Virus record (IMG/VR): IMGVR_UViG_3300024264_002017
Location: 1 to 50,801 of that record
DNA: 50,801 nt
Source: a virus
Direction: 5' to 3' (one strand)
This document shows, one piece after another, positions 9,789 to 17,905 of this stretch. Every line of letters starts with the position of its first letter. The stretch's first letter is position 1. The translations under genes and the position numbers were made by a program. The notes below the pieces were generated by a model. That model saw only the letters and a list, made by a program, of their open reading frames with translations. It was not told the DNA's origin and searched no databases.

Positions 9789-10997
9789 ATGGCAACAGTA
9801 AACGTAACAACAGCAAATACATTTGAAGAATGGAGAGTTAAAACCAACCAGTTAGGTACTGCGATTGGTGACTTAACTAATCTAACTGCAAATGATTCGG
9901 GTGCAACTACGGTTGTTGCAGCGCTGAATATACATGATACTGCAACTGAAGCGGCCGCGGCTGCCATCGGTACAATAGGTGACTTATGGGATACATCAAG
10001 TTACGGTGCGTTAGTACTTGCTGCAAATAAAAACCATGCAGATATTTCAACAATTGCTGCAACCGCTGGCATTAACTTAGCAGGCTCAAGCTTATCTGGA
10101 TATAATGGTTCAGAGACAACTCTAGTTGCTATTCTTAATGCTCAATTAGCGGTTGATACTACACAAACAACTAATATAACAAGCAATGACACGGATATTG
10201 CTGCAATAAATACTAAGCTAGGTACAATATCAGCAGCGGCAATGGGAACAACCGCATCCACTGTTGGCCCTGCTATTTTAGAATTACATGGTGAAGTAAC
10301 CACAGCCACAACAAATATTGCTGCTATTGGTGCTGACTTTGTAGCAGTAGCTGGTGATACAATGACTGGTAAATTAATTACTGCATCATCAGGATTAGGT
10401 GGTTCAAATGCGGGTGTAAGTGCTGCAACATCATTAACGTTAGGTACTGGTTCGGGAACAGCAATAACAGTTGATTCAAATCAAAGAATAGGTGTTGGTA
10501 CAACAGCCCATGCATCGCATAAAGTAGATGTATCAGGTAATTTAAATGCTACAACATTAAGTTACGGTGGAACAGATTTAAAATCAGTATTCTTTGAACA
10601 AGGTGAAGCCTTTGAAGATGCTGTAGGTGCCATGTTTGATGGTACGGAAACAGGTGGTATCTCGGCTACATATGATGATACAAATGGTAATATTAATTTA
10701 GCAATTGCTGATGATGGACACGCTCACGTTGTAGGTAATATCGATAACTTTACAGAAGAAGTACAGGATATTATCGGAGCAATGGTATCAGGTAATACTG
10801 AAGGTGGTATTTCAGTTGATTACGAAGATGGTGATGGAACACTTGATTTTAATGTTAATGATCCAACCATTACTTTGACTGGTGCGGTTACAGGTTCTGC
10901 AACAATGACAAACTTAGGTAATGTTAGCATCACAACAACAGCGGCTACAACAACAAAGCTAGATGTTTATGATGTCGCTGGTAACCAATTGTTCTAA
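9789..10997 (+). CDS. Tail fibre protein
   Basis: This 402-residue protein opens with NTFEEWRVKTNQLGTAIGDL, an N-terminus common to fibre proteins in marine T4-like phages. It continues as an Ala/Thr/Asn/Gly-rich, repetitive beta-type shaft. Two copies of a GAMxxxxTExGGIS module are visible (EDAVGAMFDGTETGGIS near residue 277 and QDIIGAMVSGNTEGGIS near 330). A related copy occurs near the N-terminus of the 1645-residue fibre encoded at 18925. The C-terminus VYDVAGNQLF resembles the IYNAAGSLLN end of the 850-residue fibre, so this may be a shared terminal peptide. The assignment as a fibre is secure; the exact fibre type is not known. Confidence 0.8.
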   Translation: MATVNVTTANTFEEWRVKTNQLGTAIGDLTNLTANDSGATTVVAALNIHDTATEAAAAAIGTIGDLWDTSSYGALVLAANKNHADISTIAATAGINLAGSSLSGYNGSETTLVAILNAQLAVDTTQTTNITSNDTDIAAINTKLGTISAAAMGTTASTVGPAILELHGEVTTATTNIAAIGADFVAVAGDTMTGKLITASSGLGGSNAGVSAATSLTLGTGSGTAITVDSNQRIGVGTTAHASHKVDVSGNLNATTLSYGGTDLKSVFFEQGEAFEDAVGAMFDGTETGGISATYDDTNGNINLAIADDGHAHVVGNIDNFTEEVQDIIGAMVSGNTEGGISVDYEDGDGTLDFNVNDPTITLTGAVTGSATMTNLGNVSITTTAATTTKLDVYDVAGNQLF

Positions 10998-11008
10998 AAC
11001 AACAAAAA

Positions 11009-11016
11009 TATAAATA
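11009..11016 (+). promoter_or_regulatory. T4-type late promoter box TATAAATA
   Basis: An exact TATAAATA lies in the short gap before the gene at 11033. With T4 late geometry, transcription would begin near 11022 and leave a leader of about 11 bases. GAGG (11017-11020) would then lie upstream of the mRNA start, so it may not serve as a ribosome site. Confidence 0.6.
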
Positions 11017-11032
11017 GAGGTATACACAGAAA

Positions 11033-11368
11033 ATGGCAATATTAAGTAATTTAAGTATAGATCAGGGTGCAGATTATAGTGCTGAGGTTGTTGTAGAAGA
11101 TGCTGCAGGTAATGTAGCAAATTTAACAGGATATACTGTTGCAGGACAAATAAGAAAAAGTTATACATCAAGTACTGCAATAAATTTTGGGGCAACTGTA
11201 TCGAATGCTACTGCAGGTGAAATTACAATAACATTGGCTAATAGCGTAACAAATGGTATGAAAGCTGGGCGTTATGTTTATGATGTAGAGATAACGAAAA
11301 CATCTTCGGGTGAAAAAACTAGGGTAATAGAAGGACAAGTAACAGTGACTCCAGGAGTAACACAGTAA
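11033..11368 (+). CDS. Small beta-sandwich virion protein (BppU N-terminal-like)
   Basis: This 111-residue protein has the layout of small all-beta adaptor domains found on phage tails: SIDQGADYSAEVVVEDAAGN, LTGYTVAGQIRKSY, a GEITITL strand, then GRYVYDVEI and a final VIEGQVTVTP strand. This resembles the N-terminal domain of baseplate upper proteins such as BppU, by pattern only. It probably makes an accessory or connecting piece of the tail. It follows an exact TATAAATA box and ends in a TAATG overlap with the next gene. No signal peptide is seen. The structural role is inferred; the CDS itself is well supported by position and by its conserved pattern. Confidence 0.75.
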   Translation: MAILSNLSIDQGADYSAEVVVEDAAGNVANLTGYTVAGQIRKSYTSSTAINFGATVSNATAGEITITLANSVTNGMKAGRYVYDVEITKTSSGEKTRVIEGQVTVTPGVTQ

Positions 11369-11619
11369 TGGCATTACAAGGTAAGATTACAGCAAATAGG
11401 CCGTTGCAAGGTGCTGGAATGAAACAAAAAGAAATAGTTGCAAGAAATATTTCTGTTTCAACATTCACTACTCAGTTATCTACATTAACAGACGTTGATG
11501 TCTCTGCAAGAGTTGATGGATCTATCATACAATATGATGCATCATCAAGTACTTTTAAGGTCAAACCTGTGATGGAAGACACGAACAGTAATACAAAAAT
11601 TAATGGCGGTACATTTTAG
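11368..11619 (+). CDS. Small tail fibre-associated protein
   Basis: This 83-residue protein starts in a TAATG overlap with the previous gene. The N-terminal half is basic (MALQGKITANRPLQGAGMKQ). The C-terminal half contains LSTLTDVDVSARVDGSIIQY, like the TxLxDVD...xGxxLxYD segment common in phage fibre shafts, and it ends with KINGGTF. The next, much larger fibre ends with TIDGGTF, so the xGGTF tail may be a shared signal for assembly or receptor binding. The function is unknown. It looks like a genuine small structural gene rather than a fragment, because it has its own overlap start and a clean end. Confidence 0.7.
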   Translation: MALQGKITANRPLQGAGMKQKEIVARNISVSTFTTQLSTLTDVDVSARVDGSIIQYDASSSTFKVKPVMEDTNSNTKINGGTF

Positions 11620-11630
11620 TGGCGCTTAAA

Positions 11631-11638
11631 TATAAATT
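11631..11638 (+). promoter_or_regulatory. Near-consensus late promoter box (TATAAATT)
   Basis: TATAAATT differs from the T4 late box at the last base. It lies 14 bases before the ATG at 11653 in a real intergenic gap. A ribosome site AGAGGAGA follows it. Support is only by position and similarity. Confidence 0.35.
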
Positions 11639-11652
11639 AGAGGAGATATAGG

Positions 11653-13365
11653 ATGGCAGGCACAGTCATTATCACAAAATATAGTTTAGCGACTGGCAAT
11701 CCGGCAACAGATGCTCTGGCGGTAGGTGAACAAGCTTATTCATTTAGCTCAGATAAACTTTTTATAGGTGAAACTTCAGGCTCAGATGTAGTAGCAAGAG
11801 TCATCGGTGGACAACACTTCACCGATATGTTGGACCACACTGCTGGTACACTAACAGCTTCATCAGCGATAGTAGTAGATGCTAACTCAAAGATTGATAT
11901 ACTTAATGTTGATAACTTAACATTAAATGGTAATGCCATTACATCAACAAACACAAATGGCGATATTACAATTACGCCAAACGGATCTGGTGCTGTTATT
12001 ATCGATGGTTTATCACATCCAACAGCGGATGGTACATCTGGGCAATTCTTAAGAACAGACGGTTCAGGTAACCTATCATTTGGCACGGTTGTAAGCACAT
12101 TAAGTATTGCAGCTGACACAGGTTCAAATGATTCAGTAAGCACTGGTGAAACAATTACATTTACTGGTGGTACAGGTATTGATACTGTTGTATCAGATAA
12201 TGAAATTACAATTACTGGAGAAGATGCTTCAGATAGTAATAAAGGTATAGCAACATTTAATAATGCTGACTTTGCTACTTCATCAGGTGATGTTACAATT
12301 AAAGCGTTAGGTGTATCGAATGCACAACTTGCTGGTTCAATTGCAAACGCTAAACTAGTAAATGATGGTATAACAATCGGTTCGACTGATACATCTCTTG
12401 GTGGTACAATTACTGACTTAAATGCAATGACATCTATTGATGTTGACAACTTAACATTAGATGGCAATACATTATCATCAACAGATTCAAATGGAAATAT
12501 TGCACTTGCACCAAATGGTACAGGTTCAGTAACGGTTCCTTCAGGTTATGAAGGTCGTGCTGGATTTACTTCAGATTCACTTGTTAATAAAACATATGTT
12601 GATAGTGTTGCAAACGGATTAGATGTTAAAAAATCTGTTAAGGTTGCAACAACTGCTAACTTAGGTGCAACTTATGTAAATACTGCACCAAGCACACTAA
12701 CTAACTCAGGATCACAAGCTGCTCTTTCAATTGATGGTGTAGCTCTAAGTGTTAATGATAGAGTTCTTGTTAAAGATCAGTCAACTGCAGCACAAAATGG
12801 TTTCTATAAGGTTACAACTGTTGGTTCTGGTTCAGCGAATTGGGTACTAACAAGAACACCAGATGCTGATGCTGCTTCTGAATTAACTTCAGGTGCATTT
12901 ACATTTGCTGAAGAGGGTACAGCCAACGGTGACAATGGTTATGTTCTAAGTACAAACGGTGCTATCACACTAGGTACAACAGCAATAAGTTTCGACCAAT
13001 TTTCTGGTGCTGGTCAAATATCAGCAGGAAATGGTTTAACAAAGACTGGTAATACGATTGATGTAGTCGGTACGGCAGATAAAATTACTGTAAGTGCTGA
13101 TGCGATTACTATTGCATCATCATATATTGGTCAAAATACAATAACAACACTTGGTACAGTTACAACTGGTACATGGGCAGCAACTGATGTTGCGGTGGCT
13201 CATGGTGGTACAGGTTTAAGTGCATTCACATCAAATGGTGTACTTATTGCAAACACTGGTGGTACAGCTTTAGAATTCGAAACAGGTACTCAGTACCAAG
13301 TTATGGGATTCAATTCATCAGGTGTTCCAACCGCTACATCAACAATTGATGGCGGAACGTTTTAA
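11653..13365 (+). CDS. Tail fibre protein
   Basis: This 570-residue fibre protein starts with a short globular part: AGTVIITKYSLATGNPATDA followed by LAVGEQAYSFSSDKLFIGET, a variant of the GExAxxxxxxxLFIG motif used by many fibre N-termini. It then runs as Thr/Asn/Gly/Ser-rich shaft repeats, for example DNLTLNGNAITSTNTNGDI and DNLTLDGNTLSSTDSNGNI. A compact domain near residues 325-455 (VNDRVLVKDQSTAAQNGFYK) is a known phage fibre module. The C-terminus ends TIDGGTF, like the small protein before it. A good ribosome site (AGAGGAGATATAGG) precedes the start. It is co-directional with the other fibre genes and probably expressed late. Confidence 0.82.
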   Translation: MAGTVIITKYSLATGNPATDALAVGEQAYSFSSDKLFIGETSGSDVVARVIGGQHFTDMLDHTAGTLTASSAIVVDANSKIDILNVDNLTLNGNAITSTNTNGDITITPNGSGAVIIDGLSHPTADGTSGQFLRTDGSGNLSFGTVVSTLSIAADTGSNDSVSTGETITFTGGTGIDTVVSDNEITITGEDASDSNKGIATFNNADFATSSGDVTIKALGVSNAQLAGSIANAKLVNDGITIGSTDTSLGGTITDLNAMTSIDVDNLTLDGNTLSSTDSNGNIALAPNGTGSVTVPSGYEGRAGFTSDSLVNKTYVDSVANGLDVKKSVKVATTANLGATYVNTAPSTLTNSGSQAALSIDGVALSVNDRVLVKDQSTAAQNGFYKVTTVGSGSANWVLTRTPDADAASELTSGAFTFAEEGTANGDNGYVLSTNGAITLGTTAISFDQFSGAGQISAGNGLTKTGNTIDVVGTADKITVSADAITIASSYIGQNTITTLGTVTTGTWAATDVAVAHGGTGLSAFTSNGVLIANTGGTALEFETGTQYQVMGFNSSGVPTATSTIDGGTF

Positions 13366-13380
13366 TTAAGATATATATAG

Positions 13381-13388
13381 TATAAAGA
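13381..13388 (+). promoter_or_regulatory. Possible weak late promoter box (TATAAAGA)
   Basis: TATAAAGA in the 33-base gap before the gene at 13399 differs from TATAAATA at one base. Its AAAGAGG part doubles as the ribosome site for that gene, so the similarity may have no meaning for transcription. Confidence 0.2.
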
Positions 13389-13398
13389 GGAAATAACT

Positions 13399-14379
13399 AT
13401 GGCAAAACCTTTAAAGTGGAATGGATCAAGCTCGTTAAAAGAGATGTCATCTGCAGAAATTGATGACAATGTAGATCTAATTCTAGACCATTTTTCTGGA
13501 ATGACTTCTAATAATACTGGTCACCTTGCTATGAACGCAGAAGCAGGTTGGACTAGTATTGGTACATTTGCAGATACAAGACGTGATCAGGCTGTTGGTA
13601 CTCACCCAGCTAACACAACTATTCATACAGATAACTATGTCTTTAGACAAAACTTAACTGACCTTACTCCGTCTCCAACAAGGAGACCGATGTCAGTTAA
13701 ATATGATTCAGGTTCTTTTGATGGTGTTATCGAAATGACAGATACTGAAATGAGAGCTGATATTGTTGATAGAGTAAATGCTAAGATTGCTGCAGGCAGT
13801 GTTGGTTCATATGTATTACAACCTACTGCTCCTGGTACAGGTACATGGTCTGAAGTTGCTACTATTAATAATAAGTTTCAATCAGGTGTAAATAACTCTA
13901 CTAAACTTTGGAAGAGAACAACTGGTTCGAATACAACTGCTACACGTCCATTAGCTTGGGATGCAGGTAACAGCAGATTAAGTGAATTATCTGATGCTGA
14001 GATTAATGACTTAGTAGAAATATATCAAGAGTCTATTGTAGATACAGGTATTGGTAAGTATGTACTACAAACATCTGCTCCTGCTTCAGGAACATGGCAA
14101 AGAGTTGGTTCTGCATTCGATGATACAAGAAAAGAACGTACAGATGTATCATACGCCGGTGATTATACTGGTGCTTATGCAGGTAACTATACTGGTAACT
14201 ATACAGGTTCATATTCAACATTCTATTCAGGACGTCAGGTAGGTCCATATTCCGGTACATATACTGGTACATATACAGGTTACTACTCTGGCACATATAC
14301 TGGTAACTATACCGGTGCAACAATTCAATCATCAAATGAAACTGTTTCTACTGTTTCATTGTGGCTAAGGACGGCATAA
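13399..14379 (+). CDS. Tail protein with triple module and Tyr-Thr-Gly repeats
   Basis: This 326-residue protein has two parts. The first 245 residues hold three related modules, each with a hydrophobic start (PLKWNGSSSL, PMSVKYDSGS, PLAWDAGNSR), an acidic E(M/L)(S/T)xxE(I/M) helix, and, in copies 2 and 3, a YVLQxxAPxxGTW strand (residues 140-155 and 220-235). The end is a run of about a dozen YTGxY-type repeats (YTGAYAGNYTGNYTGSY and so on, residues 252-310). Such repeats suggest a thin, tyrosine-rich fibre or adhesin tip. It lies among fibre genes with a strong AGAGGAAATAACT ribosome site. The virion role is inferred, not proven. Confidence 0.75.
   Translation: MAKPLKWNGSSSLKEMSSAEIDDNVDLILDHFSGMTSNNTGHLAMNAEAGWTSIGTFADTRRDQAVGTHPANTTIHTDNYVFRQNLTDLTPSPTRRPMSVKYDSGSFDGVIEMTDTEMRADIVDRVNAKIAAGSVGSYVLQPTAPGTGTWSEVATINNKFQSGVNNSTKLWKRTTGSNTTATRPLAWDAGNSRLSELSDAEINDLVEIYQESIVDTGIGKYVLQTSAPASGTWQRVGSAFDDTRKERTDVSYAGDYTGAYAGNYTGNYTGSYSTFYSGRQVGPYSGTYTGTYTGYYSGTYTGNYTGATIQSSNETVSTVSLWLRTA
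14155..14321 (+). repeat. Tandem short repeat encoding YTGxY units
   Basis: The DNA repeats a loose 12-base unit of the form GGTAACTATACT / GGTACATATACT about a dozen times. Copies differ at wobble positions, so the repeat is kept at protein level. Slippage here could change the number of YTG units. Confidence 0.75.
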
Positions 14380-14380
14380 T

Positions 14381-14761
14381 ATGGCAGATCATCACATGAC
14401 AATTAACTTTGAAAAAACAGGAGCTGCATTTAATACAGTTGCTGAAGCAATGGGAGCACACTTTACCGCTATAGGTGATGGTAGTACTATAGAAGCTTAT
14501 AATGGTTATGCTGCTGGATTAACTGGAGTTACGTCAACAGAATTCTTGACATCTCAAGGTGAACCAGTTTCGGCTGGAACTCCTGGTAACGGTTATAGCA
14601 TTAAGCAAGTATGGACAGAAGCTGCACTTAAAGCAGAAGTTTTAGCAAATGGTTCAACAGACACTGACCCTTTAGGGGTTAGTGGTTGGACAGTTTCATC
14701 TAAAGATATTAACCCTGATACAGGGTTACCACACCCAGATGGATGGCATCTTTTGAGTTGA
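14381..14761 (+). CDS. Hypothetical small tail-region protein
   Basis: This 126-residue protein begins one base after the previous stop. I do not recognise a family. It is Gly/Thr/Ala-rich, has an early helix (AAFNTVAEAMGAHFTAIGDG), no Cys, no membrane segment and no signal peptide. It ends with a Pro/Asp-rich segment that finishes in GWHLLS. Its place right after the YTG-repeat protein and before a late promoter suggests a structural or fibre assembly role. It is acidic and soluble. The CDS is supported by tight packing and lack of a competing frame. Confidence 0.65.
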   Translation: MADHHMTINFEKTGAAFNTVAEAMGAHFTAIGDGSTIEAYNGYAAGLTGVTSTEFLTSQGEPVSAGTPGNGYSIKQVWTEAALKAEVLANGSTDTDPLGVSGWTVSSKDINPDTGLPHPDGWHLLS

Positions 14762-14769
14762 TATAAATA
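14762..14769 (+). promoter_or_regulatory. T4-type late promoter box TATAAATA
   Basis: An exact box begins right at the stop of the previous gene. The predicted start near 14775 gives a 26-base leader that contains a GAGG ribosome site (14791-14794) six bases before the ATG at 14801. It would drive the 14801-18564 group. Confidence 0.65.
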
Positions 14770-14800
14770 ATTTTAATAATTTAATATAATGAGGTAAATC

Positions 14801-15262
14801 ATGGCTGTAGAAGGCAGAAAAATACTTGATCCGTATTACGCGGATAAGAGTTGTGATATCATCGTATGCAATTTTGAATTTGATGATGGTACAAATCAAA
14901 CAGTTTCAGTAAGTAACACACCCGACGGACAAAAAGATAATCCTGATTGGAAGGAGATCTTTAATACGTTCACCCACGAAGAAATCAAAGCCATCACTAA
15001 AAAGAAGGCTGATGCACATCACGAAAATCAAGCAGTACGCGCAGCTGAACAAAAAGCTGAAATGGATAAAGCAAAAAATGAAGCTTTATTTGCTGCAAAG
15101 GTTGATTCATTCGAAATACCAGAAATTAAAGCTTCTAAAAATAGAGCACTCAAATCTAAAGTACGTAAAGCAACAAACATGATTGAGATTATGGCGTACT
15201 CCGCTGCTATTATTATAGAAGAAAATGGTAAAGAAGCAGAAAAACCAAAAGCAAAAGCCTAA
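14801..15262 (+). CDS. Hypothetical charged helical protein, possible tail accessory or chaperone
   Basis: This 153-residue protein starts with a small beta-type part (GRKILDPYYADKSCDIIVCN) and continues as a long Ala/Lys/Glu-rich helix (residues 55-105). The end is Lys-rich (EENGKEAEKPKAKA). I know similar proteins only as conserved hypotheticals near fibre genes of marine T4-like phages. A fibre chaperone or small capsid/tail accessory role is possible but is inference. Its 3' end overlaps the next gene by 38 bases, and it has its own late promoter and a GAGG ribosome site. Confidence 0.7.
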   Translation: MAVEGRKILDPYYADKSCDIIVCNFEFDDGTNQTVSVSNTPDGQKDNPDWKEIFNTFTHEEIKAITKKKADAHHENQAVRAAEQKAEMDKAKNEALFAAKVDSFEIPEIKASKNRALKSKVRKATNMIEIMAYSAAIIIEENGKEAEKPKAKA

Positions 15263-15950
15263 CGGTTTTATAATTGTAGCAAGTCAGTTTTATGAGTATT
15301 ATGAGGCAGCTCATATGCTTATTGACTCCTTGCTAGATTATATGCCAGAGGCAAATATAGCCTTATTCGCTCATAAGGAATGGACACAAGATGATTCACG
15401 TTGTGATGATCTCTATATGGTTGATGATTGTCCTAATCATGTTCGAGCCAAGTTGGCTTGCCTCTCTAAAACCCCATTTGATAAAACCGTATACTTAGAT
15501 GCTGATACATTTGTGCAGCATGAAGATGTATCTAAGATGTTTGACTTCGATTCAGATTTAGTATTCACTAACATAAGACCATACGCAGGTAAGATAGCTA
15601 AATTTATTGGAGGTGAAATGGTTCTTCATGGTGGTGTATTCGGTTATAAGTCAACACCACGTGTATTAGAATTTATGGATGACTGGTGGAAATACTATAA
15701 TAAACAACGTGATGGCTCTTGGTGGCCCGAAGGTGTACAACCAAAAGAGAGATTAGTAAATTGGGATCAGTTAACATTATGGTGGTTAACTGAAAATACA
15801 TATTCTGATTTAGATATAAGTATATACGAAGATGATGCAAGATGGAATTTTGTTTACATATATAAAGAAGATGAATGCAAGGGACCAATAGTAGTATGGC
15901 ATTATACATTACCATTAAAAAAACCAGCAGATGCGCGAAGTATTAATTAA
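15225..15950 (+). CDS. GT-A fold glycosyltransferase
   Basis: This 241-residue protein is likely a nucleotide-sugar dependent glycosyltransferase. The order of motifs is typical: an early strand (FIIVASQFYEYYEAAHMLID), a KLACL helix, the metal-binding DxD motif as YLDADTFV (Asp92, Asp94), then GGVFGYKSTP and a late NWDQLTLWWL segment like the acceptor helix in GT8-type and related enzymes. There is no signal peptide. The start overlaps the previous gene by 38 bases and gives a Lys/Gln-rich 13-residue lead, so the true start could be slightly later. It is followed by an oxygenase-like gene and another glycosyltransferase, which suggests joint decoration of a sugar or virion protein. Donor and acceptor are unknown. 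Confidence 0.78.
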   Translation: MVKKQKNQKQKPNGFIIVASQFYEYYEAAHMLIDSLLDYMPEANIALFAHKEWTQDDSRCDDLYMVDDCPNHVRAKLACLSKTPFDKTVYLDADTFVQHEDVSKMFDFDSDLVFTNIRPYAGKIAKFIGGEMVLHGGVFGYKSTPRVLEFMDDWWKYYNKQRDGSWWPEGVQPKERLVNWDQLTLWWLTENTYSDLDISIYEDDARWNFVYIYKEDECKGPIVVWHYTLPLKKPADARSIN

Positions 15951-16557
15951 AAATAAAGAGATATTAGAAAGACTTGATGGGTTTATTGATACTATTAATA
16001 GTATGGATATAGGATACATCCAGCGCCGAATAAAACAACGCGGTGATAAACATAAACACTATGCAACATCCAAAGAATATTTAAATTATATTCTTGAGAA
16101 AACTAAGAAAAAAGAATTTAGAGGTCCGCCTGAAATAGCAAAGTTATTTGATTTATGTAATAATTATGATATAGCAAAAGACTGGCAGGATTTAATGAAA
16201 GATGTAAGCTTTACTTTTGCACAGGAATTAGGTGCACAACAAAATGCATTATTCTGTTATTATCCTGAAGATGGATATATAGGTTGGCATGATAACCGTG
16301 ATGCTCCAGGTTATACGGTATTATTTAATTGGAGTAAAGGTGGTGATGCCTTTTATAGATATCGTGATTGGAAAACTGGTAAGATACATACTATTAAAGA
16401 TAGACCAGGATGGACTTGCAAAACTGGTTGGTATGGACCAGGTCAAGAATCAACATTTCATTGTGCTATGACTAATGAACCAAGATGGAGTATAGCATTT
16501 TATATGCGTAATGAAACAATGAGAGATCAACTCGTAGAAGAAATAGAAAGTGAATAA
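15931..16557 (+). CDS. 2OG-Fe(II) oxygenase-like protein with H-x-N
   Basis: This 208-residue protein has the C-terminal half of a small 2-oxoglutarate/iron oxygenase: YYPEDGYIGWHDNRDAPG (residues 110-127), two beta strands, a second histidine at 177 (TFHCAMTNEP) and an Arg at 185 that could bind 2OG. In most family members the first pair is H-x-D; here it is H-D-N (His120, Asn122). Related phage proteins I recall also show WHTN, so this may be a family trait. Residues 1-95 are helical and unrecognised. It overlaps the glycosyltransferase before it by 20 bases. Possible substrates are a sugar, a peptide or a nucleotide; none can be chosen. Confidence 0.68.
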   Translation: MREVLIKNKEILERLDGFIDTINSMDIGYIQRRIKQRGDKHKHYATSKEYLNYILEKTKKKEFRGPPEIAKLFDLCNNYDIAKDWQDLMKDVSFTFAQELGAQQNALFCYYPEDGYIGWHDNRDAPGYTVLFNWSKGGDAFYRYRDWKTGKIHTIKDRPGWTCKTGWYGPGQESTFHCAMTNEPRWSIAFYMRNETMRDQLVEEIESE

Positions 16558-17905
16558 AAATAAATTTATAAAATGGTGTGAAGAGAATGCACATAAGTTT
16601 GTAGTCATATCATATCAGGGTGGAGCAGGTGGTGAAGGTTTGTGTAATTGGTTAACACAAGAGACTGATTTATTTTTTAATAAAGAAGTTATTAAAATGT
16701 CTTATGACCAAAACTTAATACCTGAAAATCTTATGGCTATGATTGATAGCGTAGCTAATCCAAAGGGTCATAGTAAATCAAAAAATGTCAAAAATGATGT
16801 TGCAGTAAATCCTAGTTCACACAGGCAAAAAACCTTTTTTGATTTTTTGTTTGCAGATGTATTTGTACTTGATGGTGTTGATAATCTTTATACTTCTCAT
16901 TGTTGGGTACCAGAGTATGAGAATATACCTATAATACCTGAAGAGACTCTTGAAAATCCATTTGGATTATTATACGATCATATAAAAAATAGAGAAGATC
17001 CAGATAGTGAAAGACCACAAATTATGGATGATGCATTATCTGAAATACGAGATGCATTTGCAAATCAAGATAAACCGTATCTAATACGAACACATGGAAT
17101 TACTCCCCTTACAATGTGTTGGGGTCCAAAAGGAAAGTATTTTTCTATTAGTGGTGGTGACTATCAAGAATACATTCAAATGTTAGAAACTATGAAAGTG
17201 TACCTTCAACCTGAATGGGAATATGAACGTAAGCTAGAAGCAATACGAATTGCTGATTGGAGATATCAAAAAGGAATTACTGGTATTTGGGGCGAGAAAA
17301 GTAATTCGTATTATCTTGAAAAAGATTGGGAACCACAATATACTACTGATGAAAATTTTGAAAGATATCGTAGGTACCTTGCTCCAATTTTAGATGATGA
17401 TACTATTCCTCTATATTATAGAACTTTAGATATAATAGGTCAGCATGATAACTTTGGTGTAAACGTAGAACAAATAGATTGTATCACATTAAATAATATA
17501 GTTTATGGTGTTATGGTATCTAAATTTTGGCCGAGGATATCAATATCATATTTTAAGAATGATGATGTTACAGTAAAAAGACTTGAGATGAAAGAACAAG
17601 ATTTTCGAAAAGTTCATGAGGCAATGGGCGATAAAGTAAGTCCACACGATATGAATTGGCCAGATTCTGATAGAGCAAGAAGAGTCACTATTGATTTTTG
17701 GGAAAAGAATCATAAAGTTCGAGACCGCATGGGAATAATAGAAGTAACATTTGATAAGTTATATAACCCAGATTATTTAATAAATAATGGTATAGATATT
17801 GATCCAGAGAATTATCTTATGTATTGGAATAACTGGCATGTTAAAAGTTTAGCGGCATTGGCAAAAGTAAAATTATTTCCAAGGAGAGTACCATCAATAT
17901 TGTAA
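16550..17905 (+). CDS. Unknown protein, weakly sulfotransferase/P-loop-like
   Basis: This 451-residue protein starts with GTG, 8 bases inside the previous gene. The early segment FVVISYQGGAGGEGLCNWL (residues 17-35) has a Gly-rich loop after a strand, as in sulfotransferase-like and P-loop proteins, but it lacks the GxxxxGK(S/T) Walker A motif. LIRTHGITPLTMCWGP, near residue 180, recalls the THG...K segment in such phage proteins. The rest, rich in Trp, Tyr and Asp, is not recognisable. Its place between two glycosyltransferases suggests a part in modification of sugars. The function is a weak guess; the CDS is clear from length and packing. Confidence 0.7.
   Translation: MNKNKFIKWCEENAHKFVVISYQGGAGGEGLCNWLTQETDLFFNKEVIKMSYDQNLIPENLMAMIDSVANPKGHSKSKNVKNDVAVNPSSHRQKTFFDFLFADVFVLDGVDNLYTSHCWVPEYENIPIIPEETLENPFGLLYDHIKNREDPDSERPQIMDDALSEIRDAFANQDKPYLIRTHGITPLTMCWGPKGKYFSISGGDYQEYIQMLETMKVYLQPEWEYERKLEAIRIADWRYQKGITGIWGEKSNSYYLEKDWEPQYTTDENFERYRRYLAPILDDDTIPLYYRTLDIIGQHDNFGVNVEQIDCITLNNIVYGVMVSKFWPRISISYFKNDDVTVKRLEMKEQDFRKVHEAMGDKVSPHDMNWPDSDRARRVTIDFWEKNHKVRDRMGIIEVTFDKLYNPDYLINNGIDIDPENYLMYWNNWHVKSLAALAKVKLFPRRVPSIL
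17881..17886 (+). promoter_or_regulatory. Shine-Dalgarno AAGGAG placed before a non-ATG start
   Basis: AAGGAG lies inside the end of the previous gene, with a 6-base spacer to ATC at 17893 and a 12-base spacer to ATT at 17899, both in frame with the glycosyltransferase. No ATG, GTG or TTG is near in that frame. It is the best local support for a rare start codon. Confidence 0.5.

Noticed and set aside
11736-12467. Long open frame on the - strand inside a fibre gene
   Set aside because: It is a shadow of the low-complexity Thr/Asn/Gly-rich fibre repeats. Its Val/Ser/Pro-rich product has no family pattern and no start signals.
16550-17905. P-loop kinase
   Set aside because: The Gly-rich segment GGAGGEGL lacks the Walker A lysine, and no Walker B could be placed, so only a weak sulfotransferase-like note is kept.
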